Assembly (NCBI GenBank): GCA_021234155.1 | Contig: JAJEKV010000003.1 | Coordinates: 24,278,874 to 24,342,873 of the forward strand | DNA length: 64,000 nt | Source of the DNA: Isoetes taiwanensis | Lineage: Eukaryota > Streptophyta > Lycopodiopsida > Isoetales > Isoetaceae | Reading direction: 5' to 3' | Shown here: one piece after another, positions 1 through 10,370 of the stretch | Position numbering within the stretch: the stretch's first letter is position 1 | How the letters are laid out: the number at the start of each line of letters is the position of its first letter | Made by a program: the position numbers and the translations under genes | Notes under the pieces: generated by a model | Told to the model about the DNA's origin: nothing | Database searches by the model: none | Seen by the model: only the letters and a program-made list of their open reading frames with translations

Positions 1-432
1 AGTGGGGAAACGTAGGGAAAGGATATTCCCGGTAGGCGCAAAGGAGACATGTGGATAGCCGTGCCCACCCGGGAGATGATGGTTCTGGAAGGAAGAGGCG
101 TATGGCCCGAAGAATGATGGATGTAGGCATGTTCAGGGGTGTGAAAGTACTTGTTGAGAAGGTTGAGCCCGATAAGGCTCCCCGGAGATAGTGATGAGGA
201 GATCGAGGTTGTGAGCAATGTTTGCACGCTTTGGGGCGGGAACTGGGACGCAGACTGGACACGAGGGGTGGGTGGCGCGGGATCGAGCCCTAGACCAAGA
301 TGGCCTCCCTCTATGTCATAAGCAGATCCATACATGTCGCCAACAGTTTCGACGCCGATGGCGCCTCCAAGCGAGAGGCCATCCGAGAAAGGAGTTCTTC
401 CGGGCGCGGAAATTACTTTAACGCATATGGCT
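1..432 (-). pseudogene. gag N-terminal fragment, copy A
   Basis: On the minus strand the nucleotides from about 385 to 290 match the gag start of the element at 34989: the PEELL segment, an arginine-rich stretch, and the segment corresponding to DMYDSAYDIEGG. The match drifts between frames, so at least one indel has broken it. The plus-strand frame at 218-421 is only its shadow. Confidence 0.6.
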
Positions 433-475
433 ATTTAAGAAAGTAGGATAAAATCGCACCCGCAATGGGCGCATG

Positions 476-1066
476 TGTTTGGGGTCCGGGTTCGGGAACT
501 CCTGGAAGACAGCCTCCGTGGAGGACCCTTGGATCTAACAGAGAGTCCGGGGACTATGTCACGCCGGAGGGATTTGAAAAAAGAGAAGAAAAAGAAGAGA
601 ACTGAGCAAATGAGAGAAAGATGATAAGCTTCCTTGATATCAATGATGAAAATACATGAGCTCTCGCAATAGAGAGAAAACTTGAAAGGAGACAAGACTC
701 AAAACTCATCTAAAAACTTATGAGCTAACTCTACTCATATATATAGTACAATGCCTTGGGCCCAATATAGACACTCTGACTGATCTCGGTGCCGACTCCT
801 GGAAGGAGGCCTGATTTGCAGGAATGTTGGCGGTGCCTCTTGAAGTGCCTAGAATCACTTGTTGACGCCGACGCTGGCGGTGACGGGCATCACTTGTCCG
901 AAGGGCGCCTCTTGTTGATGACCAAAGGCTTTTGACCTGCGTGGTCTGCTGCTTGGTCTTCTGTGGAGCCTTGGATGTCTGACCCGTGGTTGACTGAGGA
1001 TCCTTGAGCTTGACCTGGTCTGTCGTATGCATGAATAGTCCTGTACCAGGAGGCACAGGACTAACA
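476..1066 (-). repeat. 5' LTR of gag-only element, copy A
   Basis: The 591-bp LTR begins TGTTAG and ends CCAAACA when read on the minus strand. It shares the TATATATGAGTAGAG core promoter stretch and many blocks with the two 599-bp LTRs at 34355 and 37970. The bases at either side (gcatg and tgatc) do not match, as expected if only one LTR of the element is in view. Confidence 0.75.
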
Positions 1067-1417
1067 TGATCCTCTTAAAAGCAAGAGAATCTTCTAGAGT
1101 AGTCCTTGAATATGTGTATCGCAAATTCCTTTTTGTTGCAGGAAAATATGTGAATCCATTAGGTACAGGTGACTCGCAATGAGACTGCTGCAAAACTGGA
1201 ATATTTTTTATAGTATAGAAAATATACTGAAAGTAAATCTCAAATGCACAATGTGCATATGGAGGAAATAGATGCGGGAACTTCTGAAGCTGAGAAGAAT
1301 AAGGCTGAGAAGAAAGCAGCACAAAGAGGTGGAGAGGAGCAAATTGCAAATCGGTTATCTCTTGTCTGGTATGAAATCGATGTTTAAGAATTGTGATTAG
1401 AATCTTTAGATATTTCT
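1067..1417. other. Intergenic, no gene seen
   Basis: No supported coding region. The minus frame that covers part of it merely runs out of the adjacent LTR. Confidence 0.5.
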
Positions 1418-2345
1418 TATTGCATCCTTATCGTTGAGGTTTCAACAGATAATTTTAGATTGTTGTCCAAAATTATGAGCAGTAGTTGGTGCTACTGGGT
1501 TAAGGTTGGAATTGAGCAATAGTTGATGCTACTGGCTGAGGTTGGTGCCTCGAGAATGGAAAGAGTTGTTGCTCTTCTCCAAGTGAATGGAAAGAGTTGG
1601 TGCTCTTGTCCAAGTGAATGGAAAGAGGTGTTGATCTTGTCCAATTGAATGGAAAGAGTTATTGATCTTGTCTAAGAGAATAGAAAGAGCTGGTACTCTT
1701 GTCCGAGCAAATGGAAAGAGTTGTTGCTCTTGTCCAAATGAATAGAATGGGTTGTTGCTCATGTCCAAGAAATAGAATGGGTTGTTGCTCATATCAAAGT
1801 GAATGGGATGGGTTGTTGCTCATACCTAAACAAGAAAAGGAGTGTTGATACTCACCTATACAATTGAGTTGGTGCTCAACTTATTGCATCCTTATGGTTG
1901 ACGTTGGGGCCTCAGTGAATAATTTTAGATTGTTGTCTAAAATTGCTACTGGGTTAAGGTTGGTGCCTCAATGGAAAATTTTGAGCAGTAGTTGATGCTA
2001 CTGGCTGAGGTTGGTGCCTCAAGAATGGAAAGAGTTGTTGCTCAATGGAAAGAGTTGGTGCCCTTGTCCAAGTGAATGAAAAGACTTGTTACTCTTGTCT
2101 AATGGAAAGAGTTGGTGCTCTTGTCCAAGAAAATGGAAAGAGTTGTTGCTCTTGTCCAAGTGAATGAAACGGGTTGTTGCTCATGTCCAAGTAAATAGGA
2201 TGGGTTGTTGCTCACATCCAAGTGAATAGGATGGGTTGTTGCTCACATCCAAGTGAATAGGATGGGTTGTTGCTCATACCTAAACAAGAAAAGGAGTGTT
2301 GGTACTCACCCATACAATTGAGTTGGTGCCCAACTTGTAGTTGAT
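1418..2345. repeat. 31-bp minisatellite in a two-copy higher-order array
   Basis: Units of about 31 bp (GGAAAGAGTTGTTGCTCTTG plus TCCAAGTGAAT and variants) are repeated roughly nine times from 1555 to 1830 and again, fewer and rearranged, from 2030 to 2280. Each array is preceded by the same leader (starting TTATTGCATCCTTAT at 1418 and 1881) and followed by the same trailer ending near CAATTGAGTTGGTGC. This gives a higher-order duplication of about 463 bp. It lies directly upstream of a polypurine tract and LTR, so it is probably the 3' internal end of an LTR element. The repetitive minus frame at 1529-1792 is a by-product. Confidence 0.75.
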
Positions 2346-2372
2346 GGGTACAATTGAGGTCAGCTGCTTTCT

Positions 2373-2383
2373 AAAAAGGGAGG
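2373..2383 (+). other. Polypurine tract candidate
   Basis: The purine run AAAAAGGGAGG lies immediately upstream of the LTR start near 2387, the position expected for plus-strand priming of an LTR retrotransposon. Confidence 0.5.
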
Positions 2384-2385
2384 AA

Positions 2386-3122
2386 TTGATATGAATATAG
2401 TAGCTTGGGGGGAGTGGTCTTGGATGTTAGTCTTGGTGGACTAACGTGGGTGTCTAAGTTTGGCAAATTATTGGCAAGGGAAGGCAATCAAGGCAACCTA
2501 TGATCTATATTTATGATGATAAAAAGGCTTAGCTAAATGAAAAGGGCTAAAGTCATAGCATAGACCTATAAATAGACGTACTTCAGTTACACATATCTCG
2601 GCAGCCAGAGCTCCGATTGACTCCAATTAGTCTAGCACCTCCCATGATTCGTCCGAATAAGAGAGATATAGGTAGAAGAGTGATATGGCGTCAAAGAAGA
2701 CTGCTCTACTCCTTCGTTCTTGAATATCATTCTAAGAAAGCCATTCATTTTTCCTAGAGCTTCTGTTGTTCTTGTTCAATAACCTGTTACCAATAGAAGC
2801 TGATTGTCAGGCCTTGCCATAGTTTTGCCAGTTCTTAGCACTGAATGACCCGGTTGGGTGGTGAACTACCATAGATTGCTTATTGTATCTTGACCTAGCT
2901 CTGGTTTTGGTGAGCTAGAGCTTGGCCAATCTGAGTTATTCGTGTAACTCATATTCTATGTTTATCTCAAATAGAGATCGTCTGTCATTGCTAACAGTTT
3001 GATTATGGATTATGTAGCAATTCTAGACGGATTACAGATTGGGAGACCATGAATTGACTGAGAAGTCTTACATAAAATTTCAGTGCTACAAAAGGTGTGG
3101 TTCATTGGTGTGATCCATAACA
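2386..3122 (+). repeat. Orphan LTR (Ty1/copia-like)
   Basis: About 736 bp bounded by TGATATG and CCATAACA, directly followed by ATTGGTATCAAAGC, a near match to the initiator-Met tRNA primer-binding site TGGTATCAGAGC. A polypurine tract precedes it. It therefore has the marks of both a 3' and a 5' LTR, as at the junction of tandem elements sharing one LTR. No second copy is in the window. The copia pol to its right is on the opposite strand and is probably a different insertion. Confidence 0.6.
2567..2574 (+). promoter_or_regulatory. TATA box of the LTR
   Basis: TATAAATA in the middle of the LTR, about 550 bp before its end, is a likely core promoter. Confidence 0.45.
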
Positions 3123-3146
3123 ATTGGTATCAAAGCCTGACTATTC

Positions 3147-3277
3147 TTGACGTTTGCAAAGTCATCCGATTGGCGCTGGAGATTGCAAAATGGAATAGAG
3201 ATTTCTTTTTTGACTATTCTTAATGTTTGTAAGTTACCTAGCTAGTGCTGGTGATTGCAAAGTAGAATAGAAATCCT
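3147..3277. repeat. 66-bp tandem duplication after the primer-binding site
   Basis: Two diverged copies, each starting GACTATTCTT and ending near GGAATAGAGATTTC or GAATAGAAATCC, lie head to tail from 3147 and 3214. The second abuts the copia remnant. Confidence 0.55.
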
Positions 3278-3890
3278 TATCCTGAGAACCATAGAAATTT
3301 TTTAGCTCATCGAGATCTGTTAATTGGAATCTTTTGTTCAAAATATTTTTGCAGTGGTTTAAGACCTTGTTTCCTTTTGCAATCAGAATATTATCATCAA
3401 CAAATATGCAATAATGCACCAATCATCTCCATCTTTATATCTGTTTTATCTTTCCATCATAATTCTGTTTTTCAAATCCCGGCTTTTACAAATAATTATC
3501 CATACATTTGTACCATTCCTTGGTGATTTTCTCAAACCATATACTGCTCTTTTCAACCTCCATACTTTCCTATATCTTATTTCAAATCCTGGTGCTTGTT
3601 TAAGGTATATTTCCTCTGCAAGTTTTGCATTAAAAAATGTTGTACCTTTCATATGATGTATTTCTAGGTCACATGAGTTTGCAATTGCAAGAAGCACTCT
3701 TAGGCTGTCTATTTTTACCAGAGGTGAAAAAGTTTCATCATAGTCTTGTCCTCTTCTTTGTGTAAAGCCATATGCCATTAATCTAGCCTTGAACTTATTT
3801 GTCTTTCCCACATCTCCAGGTCTTATCCTAAAAACCCATTTGTTGCCTATAATATTTTTATCTGCAGGCTCATCTACAAGTTCAAATGTA
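3234..3890 (-). pseudogene. Ty1/copia reverse transcriptase remnant
   Basis: The minus strand encodes blocks of the copia reverse transcriptase (RVT_2 family): KARLMAYGFTQRRGQDYDET, FSPLVK and LRVLLAIA (3811-3446), then further on IFVDDNILIAKG and the FQLTDLDELKNFYG segment (3422-3234). The YxDD-equivalent is FVDD. The blocks are in different frames and RNase H is absent. This is a truncated, dead copy. Confidence 0.85.
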
Positions 3891-3891
3891 C

Positions 3892-4820
3892 CTATTCAAC
3901 TGGTTCATGATAACTTTTTGGTAACTCTGAGTTTTCTAATATCAAACACATTATAAATTTCACCTTCACGAGGCTGAAATCTCTTGCTCCTTCCCATTTC
4001 ATTTTTGCCATGAAGCTTGAACATTTCCTTATTTTCATCATCAAGGATTTGTGCCTCAATTCTCCTTGTTGTTTTCTTTGGTTTTTCATGTGTGGAATTT
4101 GCACTGATTCACCTCCTTGTTCATCTCCATGTAAAATATCCCCTTTCACATTTTGTACTATACTATCTTCATCATCATCATCTGTGAATTCCAGCATATC
4201 CTTCTCCTTTTCAATTGTTTCAATTTTTTCTTCCATTTTACATGTATCATTGTTCTCAACCTTGTTTGAGGTATTAATTTTTGAAATCATGTAACATTGT
4301 ATTTCATCAAACTTTTCTCTGTGCAGGATCAAACTTTTCTCTATTCTATTCTATTCTATTCTATTATGTGTAGAATAAAAAATTCTATAAGCTTTAGAAT
4401 TCATATCATAGCCAACCAGATATGTAATATATGCTCTATTATCCAATTTTTTTCTTAACTCCTCTGGCACATGTGCAAATGCAAGACAACCATATGCCTT
4501 TAAATTATCATAGCAGGGTATCTTACCTGACCATAACATTTCTGGAGCAGCACCATTTGTACTCGAGGTAGACAACAAGTTTCGAAGATATACAACAGTC
4601 TTTACTGCTTCATCCCACACAAGTTTGGTAATCCTGAGTATTTCAATATTGACCTTATTGTATCAAGCAGAGTTCTATTTTTTCTCTCGACTACTTCATT
4701 TTGCGGAGGTGAGAACCTGCACATGTCAATTGCCTTTTAATATCATAGTTAGCATAGAAATTTTTGAACTCATTGGATAAATACTCACCACCTCGATCAG
4801 ACCAAAGAAGAACTGGTATG
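3892..4820 (-). pseudogene. Ty1/copia integrase remnant and acidic linker
   Basis: From about 4810 the minus strand encodes LWSDRGGEYLSNEF, the second catalytic aspartate block of the copia integrase. After a break there is the integrase C-terminal region (WDEAVKTVVYLRN..., AYGCLAFAHVPEELRKKLD, YLVGYD) to 4351. The next minus frame (4332-3892) is the acidic linker that usually separates integrase from reverse transcriptase. Frames are interrupted, and a (TTCTA)n run lies at 4343-4366. Gag, protease and the first integrase half are missing: the remnant stops abruptly where the 4801-5153 repeat begins. Confidence 0.8.
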
Positions 4821-5153
4821 TAGATGCAAGTTCTTTTGCACCACAAAACTTTTATTTGGGGCCTCTTCAGGAGGATGGAGAAAAATGTCTTTTTTACCTT
4901 TCTAGGTGTTTATCTAAAATGTGTTTTGCATTCCAATGACAAATGTTGTTTTCATTGATATATTAAAAAATATTGCATGTTGGAAATAATGTCTGTGCTC
5001 AGAAACGTTCTGTTTTGTGTAACTGTAATAAAGTGCAGATACCTTACCCTACTATTGTGCCTCCGCCTATACCTTGGAGATGCCTTGCTATGCCCTACTA
5101 TAGTGCCTTTAACTATAAAAAGTAATCATATCTCCATATTTTGAGACTAGAAA
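4801..5153. repeat. Dispersed 0.35-kb repeat, also at 25169-25503
   Basis: Same-orientation match to the sequence just downstream of the F-box gene, starting ACCAAAGAA and including GTAGATGCAAGTTCTT, TACCTTTCTAGGTG and CCTTACCCTACTATTGTGCC. It is diverged by substitutions and short indels. No reading frame is conserved. Confidence 0.75.
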
Positions 5154-5653
5154 AGGGGCCGCCCACCTTTTTTCTTTCATTCATTCATCGGCTCGGCCTC
5201 GGCCTTCGGCCGAGGTTGGAGGAATGCATGCTCATCCATCTCTGTAGATACATCTACGTTGTTGAATATGTATTGGATAATGTATGAGGAACTCATGTCC
5301 ATGTATTGTGAATTTGAAAGTAGTATGTATGAGTAGTTGATATAGTAGTATACAGATATAGAGTTTGTTGTTTTGGTTTCGGCATCCCTTTTTTTTTAGT
5401 CTTTGGTTTGGAAATGTCGGTCTGCTATGTGGATACCATTATGGAATATTTAGTTGGAGTTTAGAGTTGTTGTGGTGTGTATGTGATGAGATGTGAGATA
5501 TGTAAGGTTGTAAGGTTTATAAAGTGACCAAAAGGATAGTAGTAAGAGTGTGGAAATTTTGAAGGTCATGTGTTGGATGTTATGTGTGAATAAGGGAATT
5601 GACATGATATAGTATTTGCGGAAATAGAGCACTGGTGTCGAGAACTGCATATG
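5154..5653. other. Non-coding; GC-rich hairpin at 5197-5215
   Basis: No gene seen. CCTCGGCC-TTC-GGCCGAGG forms a perfect 8-bp stem with a 3-base loop in otherwise AT-rich DNA. This is the left host flank of the chromovirus. Confidence 0.5.
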
Positions 5654-6375
5654 AAAGTTGTGACGCTCCCTGAACATATACGACCCTCGGACGTATACAC
5701 AGGGACTTTCCCCTCCCATGGCGACCAACTCGCCACGAGCAGGGCCCTCCGTCTAACTCGGGCCATCTTTAATAAGACGCTCAAGTGAAGGACACAGAGG
5801 GGTCATTCGGCCCACGCCTTCAATGGGGCTCCTACGTCGCGGAAGCGTGAATACAAGGGTTAGCACACAGCATAAATCACATATAAATAACCACCACGAA
5901 GGGTGGCGCATCCATCCAAATACCAACGGCAGAGAATATGCATCTAAACCTAAGAAAACACCCCAAACCCCAGGTTCTACCCCGGCTCAGACTCCAGTGA
6001 GGGTTGACTGACGGCTAGGTCTCAAGAGCTCAGCAGACCGAATCTTGACATGGCGTTGGCTGGCATAGAACATTGGCTAGGGTTGTCCACTCCATCCGCC
6101 CCTCCTGTGCACACTTTGCAGATGAGTCGAGTTATGCTATGGCTTCGCTATAGCCTTCCGGAGACGCAGGCTCGAGGTATCACCCTGCTGAGCCTACTCC
6201 AGGGTTCATGACGCCCCGGTCCGATGAGGCAGGTCAGGGAAGCGTCCCCTTCCAGGATCACAGTGGTTCCATGGGTGGACTAGAGAATACGTGCCGCATC
6301 AGCGACCCCCGCATCCGTACCCGACTTACTCACCCTAAATCTACTCAAAGTACAGGATGCCCCATGCGGGTCACA

Positions 6376-8566
6376 CAGTGTAGGTTCCGTACGCGTACGG
6401 AACCTTTTAAGTACTTAAAGTACCGGTCTGTACGTATTGTACGTACGTAACAATTATGCGTGTGTTTGTGTCAAATTTTTTTGTCCGATCACGTACCGGT
6501 ACGTAACAGATTTAATAGGTACTGTACGTACCATACAAGACGTACGTACGTTATGTTAATGTGTAAAAGTAATTTTTTTTTCTCCAAAATTGCCCTAAAC
6601 CTAAACCTATGCGTCCCTTCCCGCCGCTCGCAGAGTCCAGCTTCGATGCCATATCCAGCATCATCTATGGCCACCACTATCTATCGTTTTGCTCTGGTCT
6701 ATTGTTTGTGAAAAATCACAGTTAGATTCTGAGCCACCACTATCAATCATAAGCATTCAACTCCAGGACAGGTGATCCGGCAGAGGTAGTAGGAACAAAT
6801 CCGATCAAGCTTAACCAAGCTTCAGCCCATACGAATTCTGTACCATTTTGCATCTCTTTTCTCCTGTAGAAAATCGTATTAAGGCAGTTTGCTAGCCACA
6901 TCATTTACAATGGTGAGTATAAGTTTCAATCTTATGGTTTTTAAGCTTTCTTTACAGTTCTAAACGAAGACAATGTGATTGCTTGCTTTCCTTTCTTATT
7001 AATATAGGTTTTGCATCTGTTTTTTTTTTGCATAATACAGGTGATCCTGCAGCTGTAGGCACAAATCCGACCAAGTTTAACCAAGGTTCATCCCATATGG
7101 CCAAGGCCCAAGCTTCAACTTCTGTACCATTTTTGCAGCTCATTTTTCCTGTGAAAAATCGTATTATAGGGCGATTATGCTAGCGGATCATTTACAGCGG
7201 TGAATAAATTTTTTTCAATCTAGTTTTTAAGCTTTCTTTTTAGCTCGAAGCAATTCAATTTGATTGCTTGCTTTCATTTCTTATTAATACATGTTTTATA
7301 TTTTCCTTTTTGCATAATACTCCATGAGGTGCTTTTTATTTTGGACTTTTTATTGAATATGTGGAGCATCTACTCTTGTCTAGCCTAATGGTGCAATGAA
7401 GATAACAACCGCCTAAACTTTGTGAGTAAACCTTAACCATCATTGTTACTTCCTTTATTAATGATCTCCCATGTCAATTTGCATTCTAAGCTGCTTAGGT
7501 AAGTTAGTTTGTGCCTCTGTTAGAAAGTCGTCCATTTGGGTGATAAATTGTATTACTATCACTTGCCCTGGACTCCACTTGCCGTGTAATTATTTATGAG
7601 ATTTGAGCTTGTATTTTTTCGAAATAGCTCATGATTTGTTTCTTCGGATCTAATCTGCGGTGGGCTGTTCAACCATATTTCATCAAGACGGAAAGGATGC
7701 ATTGGCAATGCTACGAGAAAAGTAATGAAAATGTAAGTTTATCGAGCTGAACATGCTTCCTGTTCTGAGTGGTTATGCAAGTTGCTCTTTTGCAGAGATA
7801 TGACAACAGTTAGTCATGCGAGTTGCCGAAGTATTGGTGGGCTTGAAAGAGAGTGCAGACTGTGATTTAAGTCGGGTGAATTTAATTGACAGTTTGTGAC
7901 ATGCTTTATTTTTGTAGAGGACAACTGATCTGTTAGCAGCTTGACATGGGAGATTCGACATGGTTAACGGCTTCATCAAAGGGGGCACAAGTAGGAGTGT
8001 TATTCCAGTGTTGGCAATCAATCTTTCTTTGTCGTTTAATGCCGAGATCAATACTATTGCAATTCAACTCGTGCGTGCATTTTATTTTGAAAATATGTCA
8101 ATCTCTATGACACTAAACTTTAACATGATGCGTGTAGTAGGTGCTGCTGTATGAGATAATGTGTTCAGGTTTTTGTGATGGTATGGTAATGAATGAAATC
8201 TTGGACGGTACTAGTACTATATACAAGATCAACAAACACCAAACAACTACATCAGACTTATATGTATCCTGTTATAAAATATGTATTGAAGCTCCAAATT
8301 GACTTATATGTATTCTGTTATAAAATATGTATTGAAGCTCCAAACTGTAAAATTGTATATATTAACACATAAATCTACAAGTTCGAAGTACTTTACATAA
8401 AAAACGTACGGTACGTACTGTAAGTACGGTATAGGTACAGTACCTCTTAACTTTTAACGTACTGAAAAAAATTTAGGTACGTCAAATTTCATGCAGTACG
8501 TTATTACGTATCGTACGTTAAAAACGTAAAAAACGTACGTAAGTACGTAAGTACGGTACTACACTG
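6376..8566. mobile_element. Non-autonomous hAT-like DNA transposon
   Basis: The 2191-bp insert is flanked by an 8-bp target duplication GGGTCACA (6368-6375 and 8567-8574). It has short terminal inverted repeats starting CAGTGTAG, ending CTACACTG in the last bases. The uninterrupted sequence is seen in the sister LTR near 19940. An 8-bp duplication and CAGTG termini are hallmarks of the hAT superfamily. Both ends are packed with GTACGTACG, TACGTA and GTACCGTAC motifs over 150-190 bp (6376-6555 and 8400-8566), like the subterminal transposase-binding repeats of hAT elements. No transposase frame is recognisable. Confidence 0.88.
6769..7320. repeat. About 270-bp direct duplication inside the hAT-like element
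   Basis: Units at about 6769-7040 and 7041-7320 share GGTGATCC, ACAAATCCGA, TTAACCAAG, AAAATCGTATTA, CATTTACA, TTTTTAAGCTTTCTTT and TGATTGCTTGCTTTC. The second unit follows CATAATACAG, which looks like a splice acceptor. The block may be a captured and doubled exon plus intron. The frame 6983-7183 covers one unit; I do not recognise a protein. Confidence 0.7.
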
Positions 8567-9506
8567 GGGTCACACCTCAGTACCCAGGGAGTCAGACCCA
8601 TACCCGGCCTGGATCGCGCCTAGCTCACTGGCCGGCTATTAGGCCTAGTCCACTGTAGGAGTCTCAGGAGCCTTTTATGTTCGTGCAAGACCCCACCCCC
8701 GTTTCACCACTGTGTCCCTTGTTTGGTGCTAAGCCAATCCATAGCATCTATGACCAGGTGGTCTCTTGTACACAGGCCGCAATATTGGGATAATACAGGG
8801 CTCTATCTAGGAGCATACTACAATATATGGGCTCAGAGGTCTCTACCCCCCCGTAATCCCCCATCTCTGGAGTGCTAACTAAGCAAAGAACTATCAATCC
8901 ATCCTTTGGAAGCAAAACTCGAATCAAAATATAAAGAGAACTTACCTTTACAACCAAGGGTTAGTTCCTATCATCAAACACAGAGAGAACGTACAAACAA
9001 CACAACCAGGAGCGCTACTCTAGAATTCACAAGCTACTCTAGCTACCCACCTGAATTCCGGCTTGACCCGTTATCGTTTGGGGCCTCCATCCTTCTGGAC
9101 TCGATGCTCAACTCTGCTCACACAGGTGCAAATACTGGAGTAAGGTGGCGCTCAGCTGGTCACAAGATAGGCGCTCAGCTCAGGTCGATTATGGTGGATA
9201 TGGGGGTGGTGATCCACCTTGTGGGTCCAAAATAGCATTTACCATGCTGGCCAATCGAGTTTGGCCAGGTGGCGCCTTCCCAAAGGATAATTAGCTTAAT
9301 TATCCTCTTTAAAATAATAATCCCTTAAATATAGGTTATTATCTTTAACAATTAAATTAGCATAGCTAATTTAATCCCTTTTAGGTCTACCCCCTATGTT
9401 ACAATACCCCATGGTGGCGCACCTTTATCGGGTGACGGGTCAGTATGGCTATAGGTATACCGTATAAATACCTTACATATACCGTATAAATACATGGAAC
9501 GTCACA

Positions 9507-9520
9507 TTCTCCCCTCCTTA
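9507..9520 (-). other. Polypurine tract of the chromovirus
   Basis: On the minus strand AAGGAGGGGAGAA abuts the 3' LTR start TGTGACG, the expected plus-strand primer. Confidence 0.8.
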
Positions 9521-9987
9521 AAAAAAATAATGTTGTCCTCAGCATTTGGGTTAATGAATCAGAGAGAGTTATTTTAAAAAAACTAAATTAAGAAGAATAT
9601 ACTTAGGAAAAGGAGATAACTTATTATTTCAACAGTAATACATTGAAGCTGAAAATAACCAAGTGTCAGCACCAAGGTGCATTTTACAACTTATCATCAG
9701 AAGAAGTTCAAGGACCGAAGTCCGATTTTAAAACATTATAGACGACGAAAATAACACAGGTAAGCAAAGCGGATTTGGAAAAGTCGGGTCATCAGCAACC
9801 CTCTATACATGGGCAGGTCCCGAACTGCTTACTGGCCTGCACATGTCAATTTATCAGTATGTATCAATAATATAATTAGATTGTGGTTGAAGGGACCACC
9901 CCCTATAGTAAAAGAAAAATGTATTTACAAGGGAACCTATCATGTCTATAGTTTGCAATTCATCATAGCCGAGATGAACGCAGGCTA
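9521..9987 (-). other. 3' untranslated part of the chromovirus
   Basis: Between the chromodomain frame and the polypurine tract. No gene seen in it. Confidence 0.6.
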
Positions 9988-10370
9988 TCAACTACATGCC
10001 TTCGAACAGTTCGTGGTCATGTCAACATCAACAATACACCACGTCCTAGAGAACACGAGGGTGATCTCATCATCGGTTACTATTATTAAATACGATGCAT
10101 CTACCCCTCTACTGCCTGATTCGTGGCTAGTCAAGCCCTCAAGCTTACCGCCGGGAGCGGGGTTGATAGCATCGTTGATGGTGCGGCCCTGAGATTCGCG
10201 CATGAAGTCCGGATAATGTTTCTCAAGGTCTATCTTCATCACCCAGGTAGCATCCTCAACTGGTAAGTGTTTCCACTTAACCAAGTACTGTAACATTTGA
10301 GTCCTTCTGGTTTGCTTATAAGCTCGATCAAGAAGAGCTTCAGCTCGAGGTGCTCCTCTGTCATTTCTAG
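9988..10370 (-). pseudogene. Chromodomain at the end of chromovirus pol
   Basis: The minus frame from 10296 encodes LQYLVKWKHLPVEDATW followed by a PDF segment, the typical second half of a retroelement chromodomain (YLVKWKGLP-x-ATWE class). The preceding residues continue upstream in another frame (ALLDRAYKQTRRTQ), so an indel near 10370-10310 separates it from the integrase C-terminus. In chromoviruses this domain binds modified histone H3 tails and steers integration to heterochromatin. Here the same element also encodes an H3-like domain. Confidence 0.85.

Larger units (their letters stand above)
1..1066 (-). mobile_element. Partial gag-only LTR retrotransposon (copy A, runs off left edge)
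   Basis: Read on the minus strand, this is a 5' LTR (1066 to 476), a primer-binding-site-like stretch (474 to 458, tRNA-Asp type) and the beginning of a gag region. Each part aligns base by base with the complete element at 34355-38568, in opposite orientation. The rest of the element and its other LTR lie outside the window. Copy A differs from copy B at many positions and appears frameshifted in gag, so it is older or a different subfamily. Confidence 0.75.
5659..9506 (-). repeat. 3' LTR of the chromovirus, interrupted by a hAT-like element
   Basis: Matches the 1646-bp LTR at 19230-20875 along its whole length, apart from the 2.2-kb insert at 6376-8566 plus its duplicated target. Removing both gives about 1649 bp. 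Confidence 0.95.

Noticed and set aside
1529-1792. Minus frame with repeats such as MSNNPFY
   Set aside because: Translation of the 31-bp minisatellite; the repeat unit is not a multiple of three, so the repeats drift and no selection is visible.
1418-2345. CRISPR-like array
   Set aside because: Repeats are contiguous without unique spacers, in a plant genome.
5823-6450. Plus frames repeated at 19372-19999
   Set aside because: They are identical because they lie in the two LTRs of the chromovirus; no coding role is implied.
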